Shown here piece after piece: positions 53,948 through 63,800 of a DNA stretch of 64,000 nt. The number at the start of each line of letters is the position of its first letter. Within the stretch, counting starts at the first letter, position 1. Source of the DNA: Achromobacter kerstersii (GTDB lineage: Bacteria; Pseudomonadota; Gammaproteobacteria; Burkholderiales; Burkholderiaceae_B); NCBI RefSeq assembly GCF_902859595.1, contig NZ_CADIJQ010000013.1, positions 1 to 64,000 on the forward strand. The letters run 5' to 3'. Made by a program: the position numbers and the translations under genes. The notes under the pieces are model-generated. The model was not told where the DNA came from. It did not search any database and saw only the letters and a list, made by a program, of their open reading frames with translations.

Positions 53948-55000
53948 TCAGCCTGTAGCCGAGTCCGCGTTCGACGCCTTGCCTTGACGGCGGCGCACGA
54001 CGTACAACGGCCGGCCCTTCACTTCATCAAAGATACGGGCGACGTATTCACCCACCACGCCCAGCGAGATCAGGTTCACGCCCGCAAAGAACAACACCGC
54101 GGTGACGATAGTCGTCCAGCCGGAAACGGGGTTGCCCGACATCAGGTAGTCACCCACCAGATAGGCCGCGTACGACATCGCCACCAATGCAAAGGCCACG
54201 CCCACCAGGCTGACCAGACGCAGAGGCCACGTCGTGAATGCCGTCAGCCCGTCCAGCGCCAGGCGGAACAATCGCATCCCGCTGAAGCGGCTATTGCCGT
54301 GCATGCGTTCGTCGGGGGTATAGGGCAGTGCTTCACCTTTGAAGCCCACCCATGCGTACAGGCCTTTCATGAAACGGGTGCGTTCGGGCAACGCGATCAG
54401 CGCGTCCACCACCTTGCGGTCCATCAGGCGGAAATCACCAGCATGCGCGGGCACATCGACGCCACGCGCGCTGCTCAGCAGCTTGTAAAACCAACGGGCG
54501 CCAGAACGCTTCAACCACGACTCATCTTCACGGGTTTCGCGCACGGCATACACCATCTCGGCGCCGGCGGCCCAGCGGGCAAGCATTTGTTCGATCAGGG
54601 CGGGAGGATGCTGCAAATCGGCGTCCAGGCAGATCACCGCGTTGCCGGTGGCCGCTTCCAGGCCAGCGCTAAGCGCCGCTTCCTTGCCGAAATTACGCGA
54701 CAGCTGCACGTAGCGAAAACCCTCGTGCTGCGTCCATTCCGCCATCAGCGCCTCGGTGCCGTCAGTGCTGCCATCATCAGCAACGATGATTTCCCAGCCC
54801 GTGCACAGCGCCGACAGACGCACGCGCAACAAGGGCAGCAAGACGCGCAGGTTCTCGGCCTCGTTCAGGCAGGGAATGACGCACGTCACGCAGGTGTCAT
54901 ACGGCACGGCCGCAACGCGAGATGACCAGAGCGACTCCAGGGGATACGCTTTGGTCAGCACTTGCTGAGGAATCGGGTCGGACCGGAATTGGATGTGCAT
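53948..55000 (-). CDS. lgmA: Polyprenyl-phosphate GT2 glycosyltransferase, LgmA-like
   Basis: A 350-residue DPM1/GtrB/ArnC-type enzyme: VIPCLNEAENLRVLLPLL, IIVADDGSTDGTEAL, LDADLQHPP (DxD-type) and two C-terminal membrane helices (LVSLVGVAFALVAMSYAAYL, TIVTAVLFFAGVNLISLGV). It would make undecaprenyl-P-GlcNAc for LgmC, LgmD and LgmB. The N-terminus adds about 38 residues before the domain; a later start is possible. Its stop is two bases before lgmB starts. Confidence 0.87.
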   Translation of the reverse strand: MHIQFRSDPIPQQVLTKAYPLESLWSSRVAAVPYDTCVTCVIPCLNEAENLRVLLPLLRVRLSALCTGWEIIVADDGSTDGTEALMAEWTQHEGFRYVQLSRNFGKEAALSAGLEAATGNAVICLDADLQHPPALIEQMLARWAAGAEMVYAVRETREDESWLKRSGARWFYKLLSSARGVDVPAHAGDFRLMDRKVVDALIALPERTRFMKGLYAWVGFKGEALPYTPDERMHGNSRFSGMRLFRLALDGLTAFTTWPLRLVSLVGVAFALVAMSYAAYLVGDYLMSGNPVSGWTTIVTAVLFFAGVNLISLGVVGEYVARIFDEVKGRPLYVVRRRQGKASNADSATG

Positions 55001-55257
55001 AAGACGCTTTGATCGAAATACAGGACGCTATGCCGAGCAGTATGCGCAGCGCCTCGTCGAATTTTCATGAAATGCGGCACACGCTTGCACGCACGATGCC
55101 GCTAGAGAATTCTAGGCAGCGGCACGCTGAAAACGATGAAGCCGCGTAAACATCGCGTAAATCTGTGTCCCCGATTTGTGAAGCTGCGTAAAGCGGCGCC
55201 CTGCCCCAAACGCCGACATCGGTAAAATGCGCCCAGATTTTGTTTTCACAGGTTGTC

Positions 55258-55785
55258 ATGCAATACCGAGTCCGCCCTATGCTGGCCAGCGACGTGGACG
55301 GCATTTTGGATGCCCAGACCCTGGCCTACCCCGACTTTCTGCTGGAAAGCGCGGCCTTCTTCCTGAACCGCCTGGCGCTGGCGCCTGCGTATTGCTGGGT
55401 GGCCAGAACGCAGGACGACGACACCCTGCTGGGTTATCTGATTTCCTACCCCTGGGATGCCGGGCTGCCGCCCGCCTTGGACGTGGCGCTGACCACGTTG
55501 CCCGCGCAGGCCGACCACTGGTTCCTGCATGACTGCGCCGTGGTGCCCGCGGCGCAAGGCCTGGGCGTGGGCCAGGCTTTACTGCGGACCGCGGCGTCGG
55601 CAGCAATGGATCACGGCTTGCGTCGCGCAAGCCTCGTGTCGCTGGAATCCGCCGTGAGCTATTGGCTGCGCCATGGTTACCACCCGGTCGCAGAACAGGG
55701 CGAGCGCTTGGCCGCCGAGCTGGCCGACAAGCTGGCGGGCTACGGTCCGCAGGCCCGCTACATGGCCCGGGCCATTCCGCTTTAA
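55258..55785 (+). CDS. GNAT family N-acetyltransferase
   Basis: A 175-residue acetyl-CoA-dependent acetyltransferase. The CoA-binding motif A is VVPAAQGLGVGQALLRTAAS, followed by a Tyr in SYWLRHGYHPV. Acceptor unknown. ATG 55258 (MQYRVRPMLASDVDG) is preferred over a TTG 18 bases upstream. A GC-rich hairpin (GCTCCCGC-CAC-GCGGGAGC) without a T run follows it at about 55800-55820. Confidence 0.88.
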   Translation: MQYRVRPMLASDVDGILDAQTLAYPDFLLESAAFFLNRLALAPAYCWVARTQDDDTLLGYLISYPWDAGLPPALDVALTTLPAQADHWFLHDCAVVPAAQGLGVGQALLRTAASAAMDHGLRRASLVSLESAVSYWLRHGYHPVAEQGERLAAELADKLAGYGPQARYMARAIPL

Positions 55786-55950
55786 CCCCTTCAATTACGC
55801 GGCTCCCGCCACGCGGGAGCACGCGCGTTGCCCCGTCCCTATACATTGCGGCCTGCGTGGCCGTAAGATAGGCGCACATTTCGAATGATGTGGCGGCAAC
55901 GGTTCCGATAGTCTGAATTGCGGCGCCCTGTCTGGGGCGCGAAGGCCCAT

Positions 55951-57168
55951 ATGATTTCGCTTTCGCCCGTTCAATCCCTGCTGGCTTGCTGCCTGGTACT
56001 CGTCGTTGGACGCGTACTGACCACCAAGATCGGTATCCTGGCCCGCTACAGCATTCCCGACCCCATCGTGGGCGGCCTGCTATTCGCCGTCATTGCGTAT
56101 CTGCTGTCGAACTGGGGCGGCGTCTCGGTCTCGCTGGAGACCAGCATCCGGCCCACGCTGCTGCTACTGTTCTTCGGCAGCATCGGGCTTACCGCCAACC
56201 TGAAGCTGCTTGCCAAAGGCGGCCCGCGCCTGATCGCATTCCTGCTGGCGCTGATTCCCTTCCTTGTCTTGCAGAATGCCGTGGGTCTGGGCATGGCCTG
56301 GCTGCTGGACATGCATCCGCTCATGGGCTTGCTGGGGGGCACGATCACCTTGGTGGGTGGACACGGCACCGGTGCGGCCTATGCCACGCGCTTTGCCGAC
56401 TTCAACAATATTCAGGATGTGATGGCGCTGGCGATGACGTCCGCCACGCTGGGGCTGGTGCTGGGCGGCGTTGTCGGAGGCCCGGTGGCCGAATGGCTGA
56501 TGCGCCGGCACAAGCTGGCCGGCAGCCTGGACCATCAAGCCCAGGCGGCGCAATCGGGGCAAGCCCCCGCCGCCCTGGCAGAGGAGGCTGCGCCGTCCAC
56601 CGCCGGCTCGTACATCGTGTCGCTGACGGCGGCATTCGTGTGCCTGGTGTTCGGCGGTTATCTTGCGATGCTGGTTGAAGACGCGCCCGTCAGCCTGCCG
56701 AACTTCCTGTGGTGCCTGGCCACCGGCGTGATCATCCGCAATGGCGGTGCGCGCCTGGGGCTGAAACTGGATGACCGCGCAACCGAGATCATCGGCACGA
56801 TTTCACTGTCGCTATTCCTGGGCATGACGATGATGACGCTGGACTTATCCAGCGTTGCCCGCCTGGCAGGTCCGCTGGCGCTGATGCTTATCGTGCAGAC
56901 CTTGTTCTGCGCGCTGTACGCAGCTTGGGTGGTGTTCCGCATTCTCAAGAGCGATTACGAAGCGGCCATCATGTCGGCGGCATTCTGCGGCTTCGGCCTG
57001 GGCGCAACCGCCACCGCGATTGCCAACATGCAGGCGCTGACACGCCGGCACGGTCCCGCGCCGGAAGCGTTCATCGTGGTGCCGGTCACGGGCGCATTCC
57101 TCGTCGACATCCTGAACGTGATCGTGCTGACGTCCTTGATCTCCTTGCCGTTCGTGGGAGGGATGTGA
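55951..57168 (+). CDS. gltS: Sodium/glutamate symporter GltS
   Basis: A 405-residue Na+-coupled glutamate importer. Seen are LARYSIPDPIVGGLLFAVIA, GLMACC-like LLGGTITLVGGHGTGAAYA, the second-half FCGFGLGATATAIANMQAL and a C-terminal GAFLVDILNVIVL. ATG 55951 (MISLSPVQSLLACCLVLVV) is chosen over a TTG upstream. The TAXI lipoprotein starts two bases after its stop, so they are co-transcribed. Confidence 0.93.
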   Translation: MISLSPVQSLLACCLVLVVGRVLTTKIGILARYSIPDPIVGGLLFAVIAYLLSNWGGVSVSLETSIRPTLLLLFFGSIGLTANLKLLAKGGPRLIAFLLALIPFLVLQNAVGLGMAWLLDMHPLMGLLGGTITLVGGHGTGAAYATRFADFNNIQDVMALAMTSATLGLVLGGVVGGPVAEWLMRRHKLAGSLDHQAQAAQSGQAPAALAEEAAPSTAGSYIVSLTAAFVCLVFGGYLAMLVEDAPVSLPNFLWCLATGVIIRNGGARLGLKLDDRATEIIGTISLSLFLGMTMMTLDLSSVARLAGPLALMLIVQTLFCALYAAWVVFRILKSDYEAAIMSAAFCGFGLGATATAIANMQALTRRHGPAPEAFIVVPVTGAFLVDILNVIVLTSLISLPFVGGM

Positions 57169-57170
57169 GC

Positions 57171-58673
57171 ATGGTCAACTTCAAACGCTATCTGCTGATT
57201 GCGCTGTGCCTGCTGCTGGCCGCCTGCGGCCGCGCACCAGACACGGATGCGTTGCGCGCCGATGTCGAGCGCGTGCTTGCCTCCACTTACGGCGACGGCC
57301 TGTTCCGCATCACCGAACTCAAACGCATGGGCTCGGCGTCCGACAGCACCGCGCCCGCTGGCGAAACCCGCCGCGTGGTCTATTACGACGTTGAGCTGGG
57401 CGTGGGCCGGGATATCGCGTTGGGCGCCTGGGACCAGCCGGGTGCGGCGTCGCTGGTGACCTTGCTGGGCGCAGGCCCGCGCAGCATCAGTGGCGTGAAG
57501 TCCGGCGGCAATCAGGCGGGTGACCGTATCGTTGCGCACGCCAGCGCCATCTACCGGCAGGAAGGCGATGACTGGAAGCTGGTGACGCCGGCCGGCTTCA
57601 AGGCGGCCGAAGCCCCCTCGCTGGATACCGGCGCCCCCCCGCCCGTCACCAAGCGCCTGCTGGACACGCTGGATCAGATCACCCATTCGGTCGCCTACAG
57701 CGCCTCCAGCACCGCGCAACACGTGGTGCAGCAGGAGCTGGAGCGCTCGGTGGCGCGTATCAATGGCCGGCTGGCCCGATTGCAACAGGGCTACCCGCTG
57801 GCGGGCGGACCGGACCGCGGCGAGTACTTGGCCTTTGCCCGCGCATTAAGCGCCGTGGCGCGCACCCATCAGATCCGTGTGGCGCCATTGATTACCAGCG
57901 GCGGCGCCGAGAACATTGCGCTGCTGCGTAGCGGCGACGCCGTGGTCGGGCTGGCCCAAGGCGACACCGCGCGCATGGCTTACGAAGGCCGTGGCCCGTT
58001 CGCGTCGGAAGGCCCGTTCACCGGGCTGCGTGCTCTGGGCAGCCTGTATCCCGAACTTGTCCACGTCGTCGTGCGCGACGATCCGGCGCTGCGCACCATC
58101 CGCGACCTGAAGGGCAAGACCATTGCGCTGGGGCCGGAAGGGTCCGCCGTGCGCGCCACGCTGGAAAACGTGCTGGCGGCCCATGGCCTGCAAGCGGGGC
58201 GCGACTACAAGATCGCTGACACGCCCTTCGCGGCGTCGCTGCCAGCCTTGCAAGCGGGCACGGTGGATGCCGCCGCGCAGGTCATCGGCGTACCCGCCAC
58301 GCCCCTGCGCGACGCGCTGACCCAGGCGAAATTGAAGCTGCTGCCGCTGGACCCGGCCGCCATCAAATCGCTGACGAAGGCCGATGCCGACCTGATGCCG
58401 CTGGAAATCGCGGCGGGCACCTATCCGAATCAACCGGAACCGATTCCCACCATCGGCACCGCGGCGCTGCTGCTGACCACGGCCAACCTGACCCGCGACG
58501 AAGCGCTGATGGTGGTGCGCGCCGTCTACCAGACCGGCCAGGACCTGCTGGCTGCCGGCTCGACGCAAGGCGCGCAGGTCTCGGTGGCCAACGCCCGGCG
58601 TGGGCTGACCGTGCCGTTGCACGACGGCGCCGAGGAAGGTTTGGCCGCGCTGGAGCACGCCAAACCGCGTTGA
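57171..58673 (+). CDS. TAXI family solute-binding lipoprotein
   Basis: A 500-residue lipoprotein (lipobox LAAC, Cys19). An N-terminal domain of about 140 residues is followed, after a helical linker at about 165-210, by a TAXI TRAP-type solute-binding domain (LIRTIRDLKGKTIALGPEGS near TIRDLKGKTIALG, then YKIADTPFAASLPALQAGTV). GGGAGG precedes the ATG. No TRAP permease (DctQ/DctM or fused TAXI permease) is present; it lies in operon with gltS. It may bind glutamate or another acid, or act as a lipoprotein sensor. Confidence 0.85.
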   Translation: MVNFKRYLLIALCLLLAACGRAPDTDALRADVERVLASTYGDGLFRITELKRMGSASDSTAPAGETRRVVYYDVELGVGRDIALGAWDQPGAASLVTLLGAGPRSISGVKSGGNQAGDRIVAHASAIYRQEGDDWKLVTPAGFKAAEAPSLDTGAPPPVTKRLLDTLDQITHSVAYSASSTAQHVVQQELERSVARINGRLARLQQGYPLAGGPDRGEYLAFARALSAVARTHQIRVAPLITSGGAENIALLRSGDAVVGLAQGDTARMAYEGRGPFASEGPFTGLRALGSLYPELVHVVVRDDPALRTIRDLKGKTIALGPEGSAVRATLENVLAAHGLQAGRDYKIADTPFAASLPALQAGTVDAAAQVIGVPATPLRDALTQAKLKLLPLDPAAIKSLTKADADLMPLEIAAGTYPNQPEPIPTIGTAALLLTTANLTRDEALMVVRAVYQTGQDLLAAGSTQGAQVSVANARRGLTVPLHDGAEEGLAALEHAKPR

Positions 58674-58715
58674 TGCCGGATGCGCTTATGATTGCGCTCC
58701 TAATCAGGAATTCCC

Positions 58716-58982
58716 ATGAATAAATTTGATCTCCAAAAGAACCAGGCCCTGAAGCTGGCCAGCCAGTTGAAGCAGTCCTCCACGCCCGACCGCTTCGGCA
58801 CCGCCTCGCAAGCCCCCGACCGCCGCGAACAGCGCAAGCTGGATCAAGCCGCCGGTCTGGTGCCGTTTCCGCTGAAAGTGTCGCAAGCCCATGCTGACAA
58901 GCTGCGCGCCCTGGCCGCCGAACGCGGTGTGTCCACCAACGACATCGTGGCCGAGCTGCTGCAGAAGTCGCTGGGCGAATAA
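58716..58982 (+). CDS. Small conserved protein with ribbon-helix-helix-like C-terminus
   Basis: An 88-residue soluble, basic protein. The first half is Gln/Lys rich and probably disordered. The second half, [20 protein letters not shown] followed by [14 protein letters not shown], has the strand-helix-helix spacing of ribbon-helix-helix DNA-binding proteins. It starts 42 bases after the TAXI stop and ends five bases before UPF0178. No function is known to me. Confidence 0.7.
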   Translation: MNKFDLQKNQALKLASQLKQSSTPDRFGTASQAPDRREQRKLDQAAGLVPFPLKVSQAHADKLRALAAERGVSTNDIVAELLQKSLGE

Positions 58983-58987
58983 GCGCA

Positions 58988-59440
58988 ATGCACATCTGGG
59001 TCGATGCCGACGCCTGCCCCGGGGTCATTAAAGACATCCTGTTTCGCGCCTCGCAGCGCTGGCAGGTGCCGCTGACCCTGGTCGCCAACCAGATGCTCTT
59101 CACGCCGCCTTCCCCGCTCATCCGCGCTGTGCAGGTGCCACGCGGCTTTGATGTCGCCGATGCGCATATCGTCGAGCGCGCGGAGCCGGGCGATCTCGTG
59201 ATCACTGGCGATATTCCGCTGGCGGCTGAAGTGCTGGAAAAAGGCGCGATGGCGCTCAACCCGCGCGGCGAACGTTATTCGCCAGAGACCATCCGGGAAC
59301 GGCTGGCGGTGCGGGACATGATGGAAGAATTGCGCGCAAGCGGCGTGGACACGGGCGGCCCGCCGTCATTCAGCCAGGCCGACCGCAAGGCGTTCGCCAA
59401 TCAGCTGGACTCGCTGCTCGCGCGGCTCAATAAAAAGTGA
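58988..59440 (+). CDS. UPF0178 (DUF188) family protein, YaiI-like
   Basis: A 150-residue protein with the DUF188 pattern: [40 protein letters not shown], and [19 protein letters not shown] at the end. It resembles NYN/PIN-type nuclease folds with acidic residues in the DADACP motif. Function is not established. The 3' end overlaps the convergent small membrane protein gene by 14 bases. Confidence 0.92.
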   Translation: MHIWVDADACPGVIKDILFRASQRWQVPLTLVANQMLFTPPSPLIRAVQVPRGFDVADAHIVERAEPGDLVITGDIPLAAEVLEKGAMALNPRGERYSPETIRERLAVRDMMEELRASGVDTGGPPSFSQADRKAFANQLDSLLARLNKK

Positions 59441-59594
59441 TGTAGGCCTTGTACAGGATGGTGCCGAGGGCCGTAATCAGGCCCACGCCCATCAGGCCCA
59501 TCCCCAGATTGCGGTCTCGCAGCCCGAAACCGACCAGCATCAGCGCCACGCCCGTGACGACAATGATCAACATGGTATTGGTGTGGGCATCCAT
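59427..59594 (-). CDS. Small two-helix membrane protein, 55 residues
   Basis: A 55-residue protein with two predicted helices ([18 protein letters not shown] and [20 protein letters not shown]) joined by a charged RDRNLG loop. AGGAG is correctly placed before the ATG at 59594, which fixes the start. Longer frames to 59687 or 59872 lack a ribosome site. Function unknown. Confidence 0.75.
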   Translation of the reverse strand: MDAHTNTMLIIVVTGVALMLVGFGLRDRNLGMGLMGVGLITALGTILYKAYITFY

Positions 59595-59803
59595 GGAGGT
59601 CTCCTGTTGGCCATTCTTTTGGCCATTCTCTGGCCACGCACTGTCTTCGTTATCACCATGATAGGCAGGGTGATCGTCCAATGACATGCGCTGCGACGCA
59701 ATCGCGAAAGCTCGGTTTGCGCCACATCAAGAGATGAGCCCGCGATGACCCCGAGATGATTCCGCGATGACCCCGGAATCAATCCGAAGAAGGCTCCGGA
59801 AAA
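59595..59803. other. Intergenic region with a 22-bp tandem repeat
   Basis: No gene is seen. It holds two 22-bp direct repeats (59732-59753 and 59754-59775) of AGATGA-x-x-CCGCGATGACCCCG, followed by the terminator of the tRNA gene. TGGCCATTCTTTTGGCCATTCTCTGGCCA upstream is a run of imperfect TGGCCA repeats. Confidence 0.6.
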
Positions 59804-59834
59804 CAAAAAAGCCAACCGATTAAGGTTGGCTTGA
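59804..59834 (-). terminator. Terminator downstream of tRNA-Val
   Basis: GCCAACC (59811-59817) pairs with GGTTGGC (59824-59830) around GATTAA. The A run before it (59804-59810) is a T run on the minus strand. It lies about 135 bases beyond the tRNA 3' end. Confidence 0.85.
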
Positions 59835-59968
59835 TTGCTTTGCACCCCCGGTGCGGCTTGTCGACAACCCATGGCGCTCGTTTCAGTTCATTCATACAAC
59901 CCGCGCTCTTTCGAACACGCTTATACAAACTTAACTTCACTACACCTGCGTTGTCTTCCAAGGGTCTT

Positions 59969-60043
59969 TGGTGGGTGGTACAAGTTTCGAACTTGTGACC
60001 CCTGCCGTGTGAAGGCAGTGCTCTACCACTGAGCTAACCACCC
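59969..60043 (-). tRNA. tRNA-Val (anticodon CAC)
   Basis: A 75-base gene on the minus strand, read GGGTGGTTAGCTCAGTGGTA onward. The acceptor stem GGGTGGT pairs with ACCACCC, the D arm is GCTC-AGTGGTAGA-GC, the anticodon stem CTGCC/GGCAG encloses TTCACAC (anticodon CAC, reads GUG), and the T arm has ACAAG-TTCGAAA-CTTGT. The terminal CCA is encoded. Discriminator base A. Confidence 0.95.
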
Positions 60044-60056
60044 TGAAAGAGGCGAA

Positions 60057-60086
60057 ATAATAGCATGTTTTTTAAAACGTGCGCAA
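60057..60086 (-). promoter_or_regulatory. Promoter of tRNA-Val
   Basis: On the minus strand -35 TTGCGC (60081-60086), 18-base spacer, -10 TATTAT (60057-60062), then 13 bases to the tRNA 5' end. A weak AT-rich stem (GCATGTTTT/AAAACGTGC) in the spacer could also end dnaQ transcription. Confidence 0.6.
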
Positions 60087-60104
60087 GTCGCCTTAGAAAA
60101 TTAT

Positions 60105-60827
60105 TTATGCCGCCGCGACCGGCGCATCCATCTTGCGCCACACGCACTCGCCGCCCACCGATTTGTCCAACGCCGCCAGATAGGTTTCGTGCTCGGCGAG
60201 CTCGGCGTCGCTGGCCTTCAGCACCACCAGGCCCGACGCATCGAACTTGGCCAGCACAATGCCATTGCTGCCTGCGCCATCGTTATCGTCCACATCGATC
60301 AGCAGCGCGTCTTGCCCGCGCGTCATGGCCAGCCAGACTTCCGCCAGCAACTGCGAGTCAAGCAATGCGCCGTGCAACGTACGGTGCGCATTGGAAATGC
60401 CGAAGCGGTCGCACAGCGCGTCCAGCGAATTACGCTTGCCCGGGAACAGCGAACGGGCGTGCAGCAGCGAATCAGTGACCGTCTCGCAGTAGTCGGTGAT
60501 CAGGCCGCGGCCCGTCTTCGCCAATTCGGCGTTGAAGAACTTCACGTCGAACGCGGCATTGTGCGCGATGAGTTCCGCGCCCTGGATGAACTTGACGAAT
60601 TCGTCCGCCACATCGGCGAAGCGGGGCTTGTCGGACAGGAATTCCGTTGTCAGCCCGTGCACCGCCAAGGCCTCGGGGTCGCTGTCGCGGTCCGGGTTCA
60701 GGTAGATGTGCAGGTTGTTGCCCGTGGACATCCGGTTGACCATTTCCACACAACCGATCTCAACGATGCGATGACCCTGGGCAGGGTCCAGTCCGGTGGT
60801 TTCCGTGTCAAAGATGATCTGGCGCAT
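60105..60827 (-). CDS. dnaQ: DNA polymerase III epsilon subunit (3'-5' exonuclease)
   Basis: A 240-residue proofreading exonuclease of the replicative polymerase. Exo I is FDTETTGLDP, Exo II is AHNAAFDVKFFNAEL, and Exo III is HRTLHGALLDSQLLAEV with the catalytic His and Asp. The C-terminal tail that binds the alpha subunit follows. It begins three bases after the RND gene stop and probably shares its transcript. It has no rnhA partner here. Confidence 0.95.
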   Translation of the reverse strand: MRQIIFDTETTGLDPAQGHRIVEIGCVEMVNRMSTGNNLHIYLNPDRDSDPEALAVHGLTTEFLSDKPRFADVADEFVKFIQGAELIAHNAAFDVKFFNAELAKTGRGLITDYCETVTDSLLHARSLFPGKRNSLDALCDRFGISNAHRTLHGALLDSQLLAEVWLAMTRGQDALLIDVDDNDGAGSNGIVLAKFDASGLVVLKASDAELAEHETYLAALDKSVGGECVWRKMDAPVAAA

Positions 60828-60830
60828 GAC

Positions 60831-63800
60831 TTATTCCGACGCTGCATTGGCCGAAGCCGGCGGCGTGTGGGCGCCCGGCGGGTGGGCCGGGGGATGCTCT
60901 GCGCTGCCGGCATGGCCGGGTTTCTTGCGTGCGGTGGCAATCAGCGTGTAGGCCACCGGCACGACGAACAAGGTCAGTAGTGTACCCAGCATCAGCCCAC
61001 CGACCAGAACCCAGCCGATCTGCTGGCGAGATTCCGCCCCCGCGCCCGTGGAGAGCGCCAGCGGCACCGTGCCCAGCACCATGGCGCCCGTCGTCATCAG
61101 AATCGGGCGCAGGCGCAGCACGCTGGCCTCGGTAACGGCGGCGAACAGCTCACGGCCCTCGTCGCGCAATTGGTTCGTGAATTCCACGATCAGAATGCCG
61201 TGCTTGGTGATCAGCCCCACCAGCGTGATCAGCCCGATCTGGCTATAGATGGACAGCGTGCCGCCCGTGAGCCACAGCGCCAGCAGCGCGCCCGTCATGG
61301 ACAGCGGCACGGACAGCATGATGATGAACGGGTTGCGCCAGCTTTCGAACTGCGCGGCCAGCACCAGGTAGATGAAGGCCAGCGCCATGCCGAAAACCAG
61401 ATAGATGCTGCCGGATGAATCGCGGAATTCGCGCGACTGCCCGTCCAGGTCGGTAATGATGGTGTTGGGCAAGACATCACGCGCCACCTGATGCATGTGC
61501 GTCAGCACTTCACCCAGCGCGTAGCCCGGCGCAACGGCGGCGTCGATCTTCACTGCGCGCAGGCGGTTGAAGTGGTTCAGCGACTGCGGCGACACGCCTT
61601 CATGCACGCCCAGCAGGTTATCCAGCTGCACCATGCTGCCATCACGCGCACGCACGTAGATGCCCGAAATATCGGTGGGGTTGGCGCGGTCGCGCGGCGT
61701 CACCTGCACGATCACGTCGTACTGCTCGCCCTCGTCCTTGTAGCGCGTGACCTGACGGCCGCCCAGCATCGACTCCAGCGTGCGGCCCACGGTATCCACA
61801 TTGGCGCCCACGTCGGCCATCTTGTCGCGGTCCACCCGCACGCGCAGCTCAGGCGTGTTCAAGCGCAGGTCCGTGTCCAGGTTGAGCAAGCCGGGATATT
61901 TGCGCAGCTCGGTCAGGAATACTTCGGTCAGGCGCGACAGTTCCGCATACGACGCCTGGCTCATGATGATGAATTCCACCGGCTTGGATCGCGCAGACTG
62001 CCCCAGCGACGGCGGGTTCGTCGGGAAGGCGCGCACGCCTGGCAACGACGCGAATTGCGGCTGGAGTTGCTGGGTGATGGCCTGCTGCTTGCGGTCGCGT
62101 TCTTCCCACGGTTTCAAGCGCAGGATGGCGGTGCCGTCCGTCACGGTCGGAAAACCCACCGTGACCTGGCTGCCGCTGGCTTCCGGAATTTGCGAATAGA
62201 ACTTCTCGATGCCCAGCATGCTGTCCAGCGTGTAGTTCAAGGTGGCGCCTTCGGGCGAGCTGACAATGCCGAACACCACACCGCGGTCTTCGATGGGCGC
62301 CAGTTCGCTCTTGACCACCTTGAACAGCACGCCGCTGCCGGCCGCCACGGCCAGGCCGATCACCACCACCAGCCAGCGATGGCGCAACGACGCGCCCAGC
62401 AGGCGGCGGTAGCCGTTGCTCAATGCATTGAGCCAGCCTTCGATCAGGTTGTACCAGCGGCTGTGGCTGCTTTCATGGCGCAGCAGCACGGAACACATCA
62501 TGGGCGTCAGCGTCAGCGCCACAAAGCCCGACACCAACACCGCGCCCGCCAGCGCCAGCGCAAATTCGATGAACAGCCGCCCCGTGCGCCCGGTGGCAAA
62601 CGCCAGCGGGGCGTACACGGTGACAAGCGTCATCGTCATGGCGACCACCGCGAAGCCGATTTCCTTGGAGCCGCGCAGCGCCGCTTCCTTGCGCGGCATG
62701 CCCTCTTCGATGTGCCGGTAGATGTTCTCCAGCACCACGATGGCGTCATCCACCACCAGGCCAATGGCAAGCACCATTGCCAGCAGGGTCAGCGTGTTGA
62801 TCGAAAAACCGAAGAAGTACATCAGCGCGCACGCGCCCACCAGCGACACCGGAATCGTGACGATGGGGATGATGCTCGCGCGCAGGTTGCGCAGGAAAAA
62901 GAAGATCACCAGCACCACCAGGATGATGGCTTCGCCGATGGTGTGGAAGACGGAATCAATGGAACGTTCGATGAACACCGACGAGTCATAGGCGATGGTC
63001 AGCTTCATGCCGGCCGGCAGCGTCTCGTTCAAGCGCTCGACTTCCTGGCGCGCGGCCTTCGACAATTCCAGCGGGTTGGCGGTGGACTGCCGGGTCACGC
63101 CGATGTTGATGGCGGGCTTGCCGTTAAAGCGCGACAGCACGCGGTCGCTGGCGGCGGCGATTTCCACTTTGGACACGTCACGCAGCCGGACCGGATAGCC
63201 CTTCACGTTGGCCACGATCACGTCTTCGAATTGCGCGGGCGTTTGCAGGTCGGTGGATGACACCACCGAGAATTCCCGAGCGCGCGATTCAATGCGGCCC
63301 GCCGGAATTTCCACGTTCTGGCTGCGCAGCGCCGCTTCCACGTCCTGCACGGTCAGGCCGTAAGCGGCCAGCTTGTCGCGGTCGACATAGATGCGCATGG
63401 ACGGCAGGCGTTCACCAAACACGCGGACTTCCGCCGCGCCCGGCAACACGGACAACCGGGTCTTGATGTAGCGGTTGATGTAGTCAGACGTCTGGATGGC
63501 CGAGAACGATCCCGATTCCACCGCGATGTAGATGATGGGCTGGGAATCGGCTTCGACCTTGCCGATGATGGGCTCGTCGATTTCGTCGGGCAGGAAACGC
63601 CGGGCGCGCGAAACCTTGTCGCGCACTTCGGCCGCCGCCGCGTCCGGGTTGCGCGACAGGTTGAACTTGATGTTGATCAGGCTGCGTTCGGAACGGCTGC
63701 GGGACGTCATCACGTCCACGCCCTCGATGCCCGCCAGCTGGTCTTCCAGCGGCTTGGTCACCTGGGACTCAATCACCTCGGGCGAGGCGCCCTTGTAGGT

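Noticed and set aside
59595-60110. Integration or attachment site at tRNA-Val
   Set aside because: The tRNA gene is intact, no duplicated 3' end and no integrase lie nearby.
61491-63260. 589-codon frame opposite the RND pump gene
   Set aside because: Antisense frame with Arg/His/Gln composition and no domain; the RND gene is certain.
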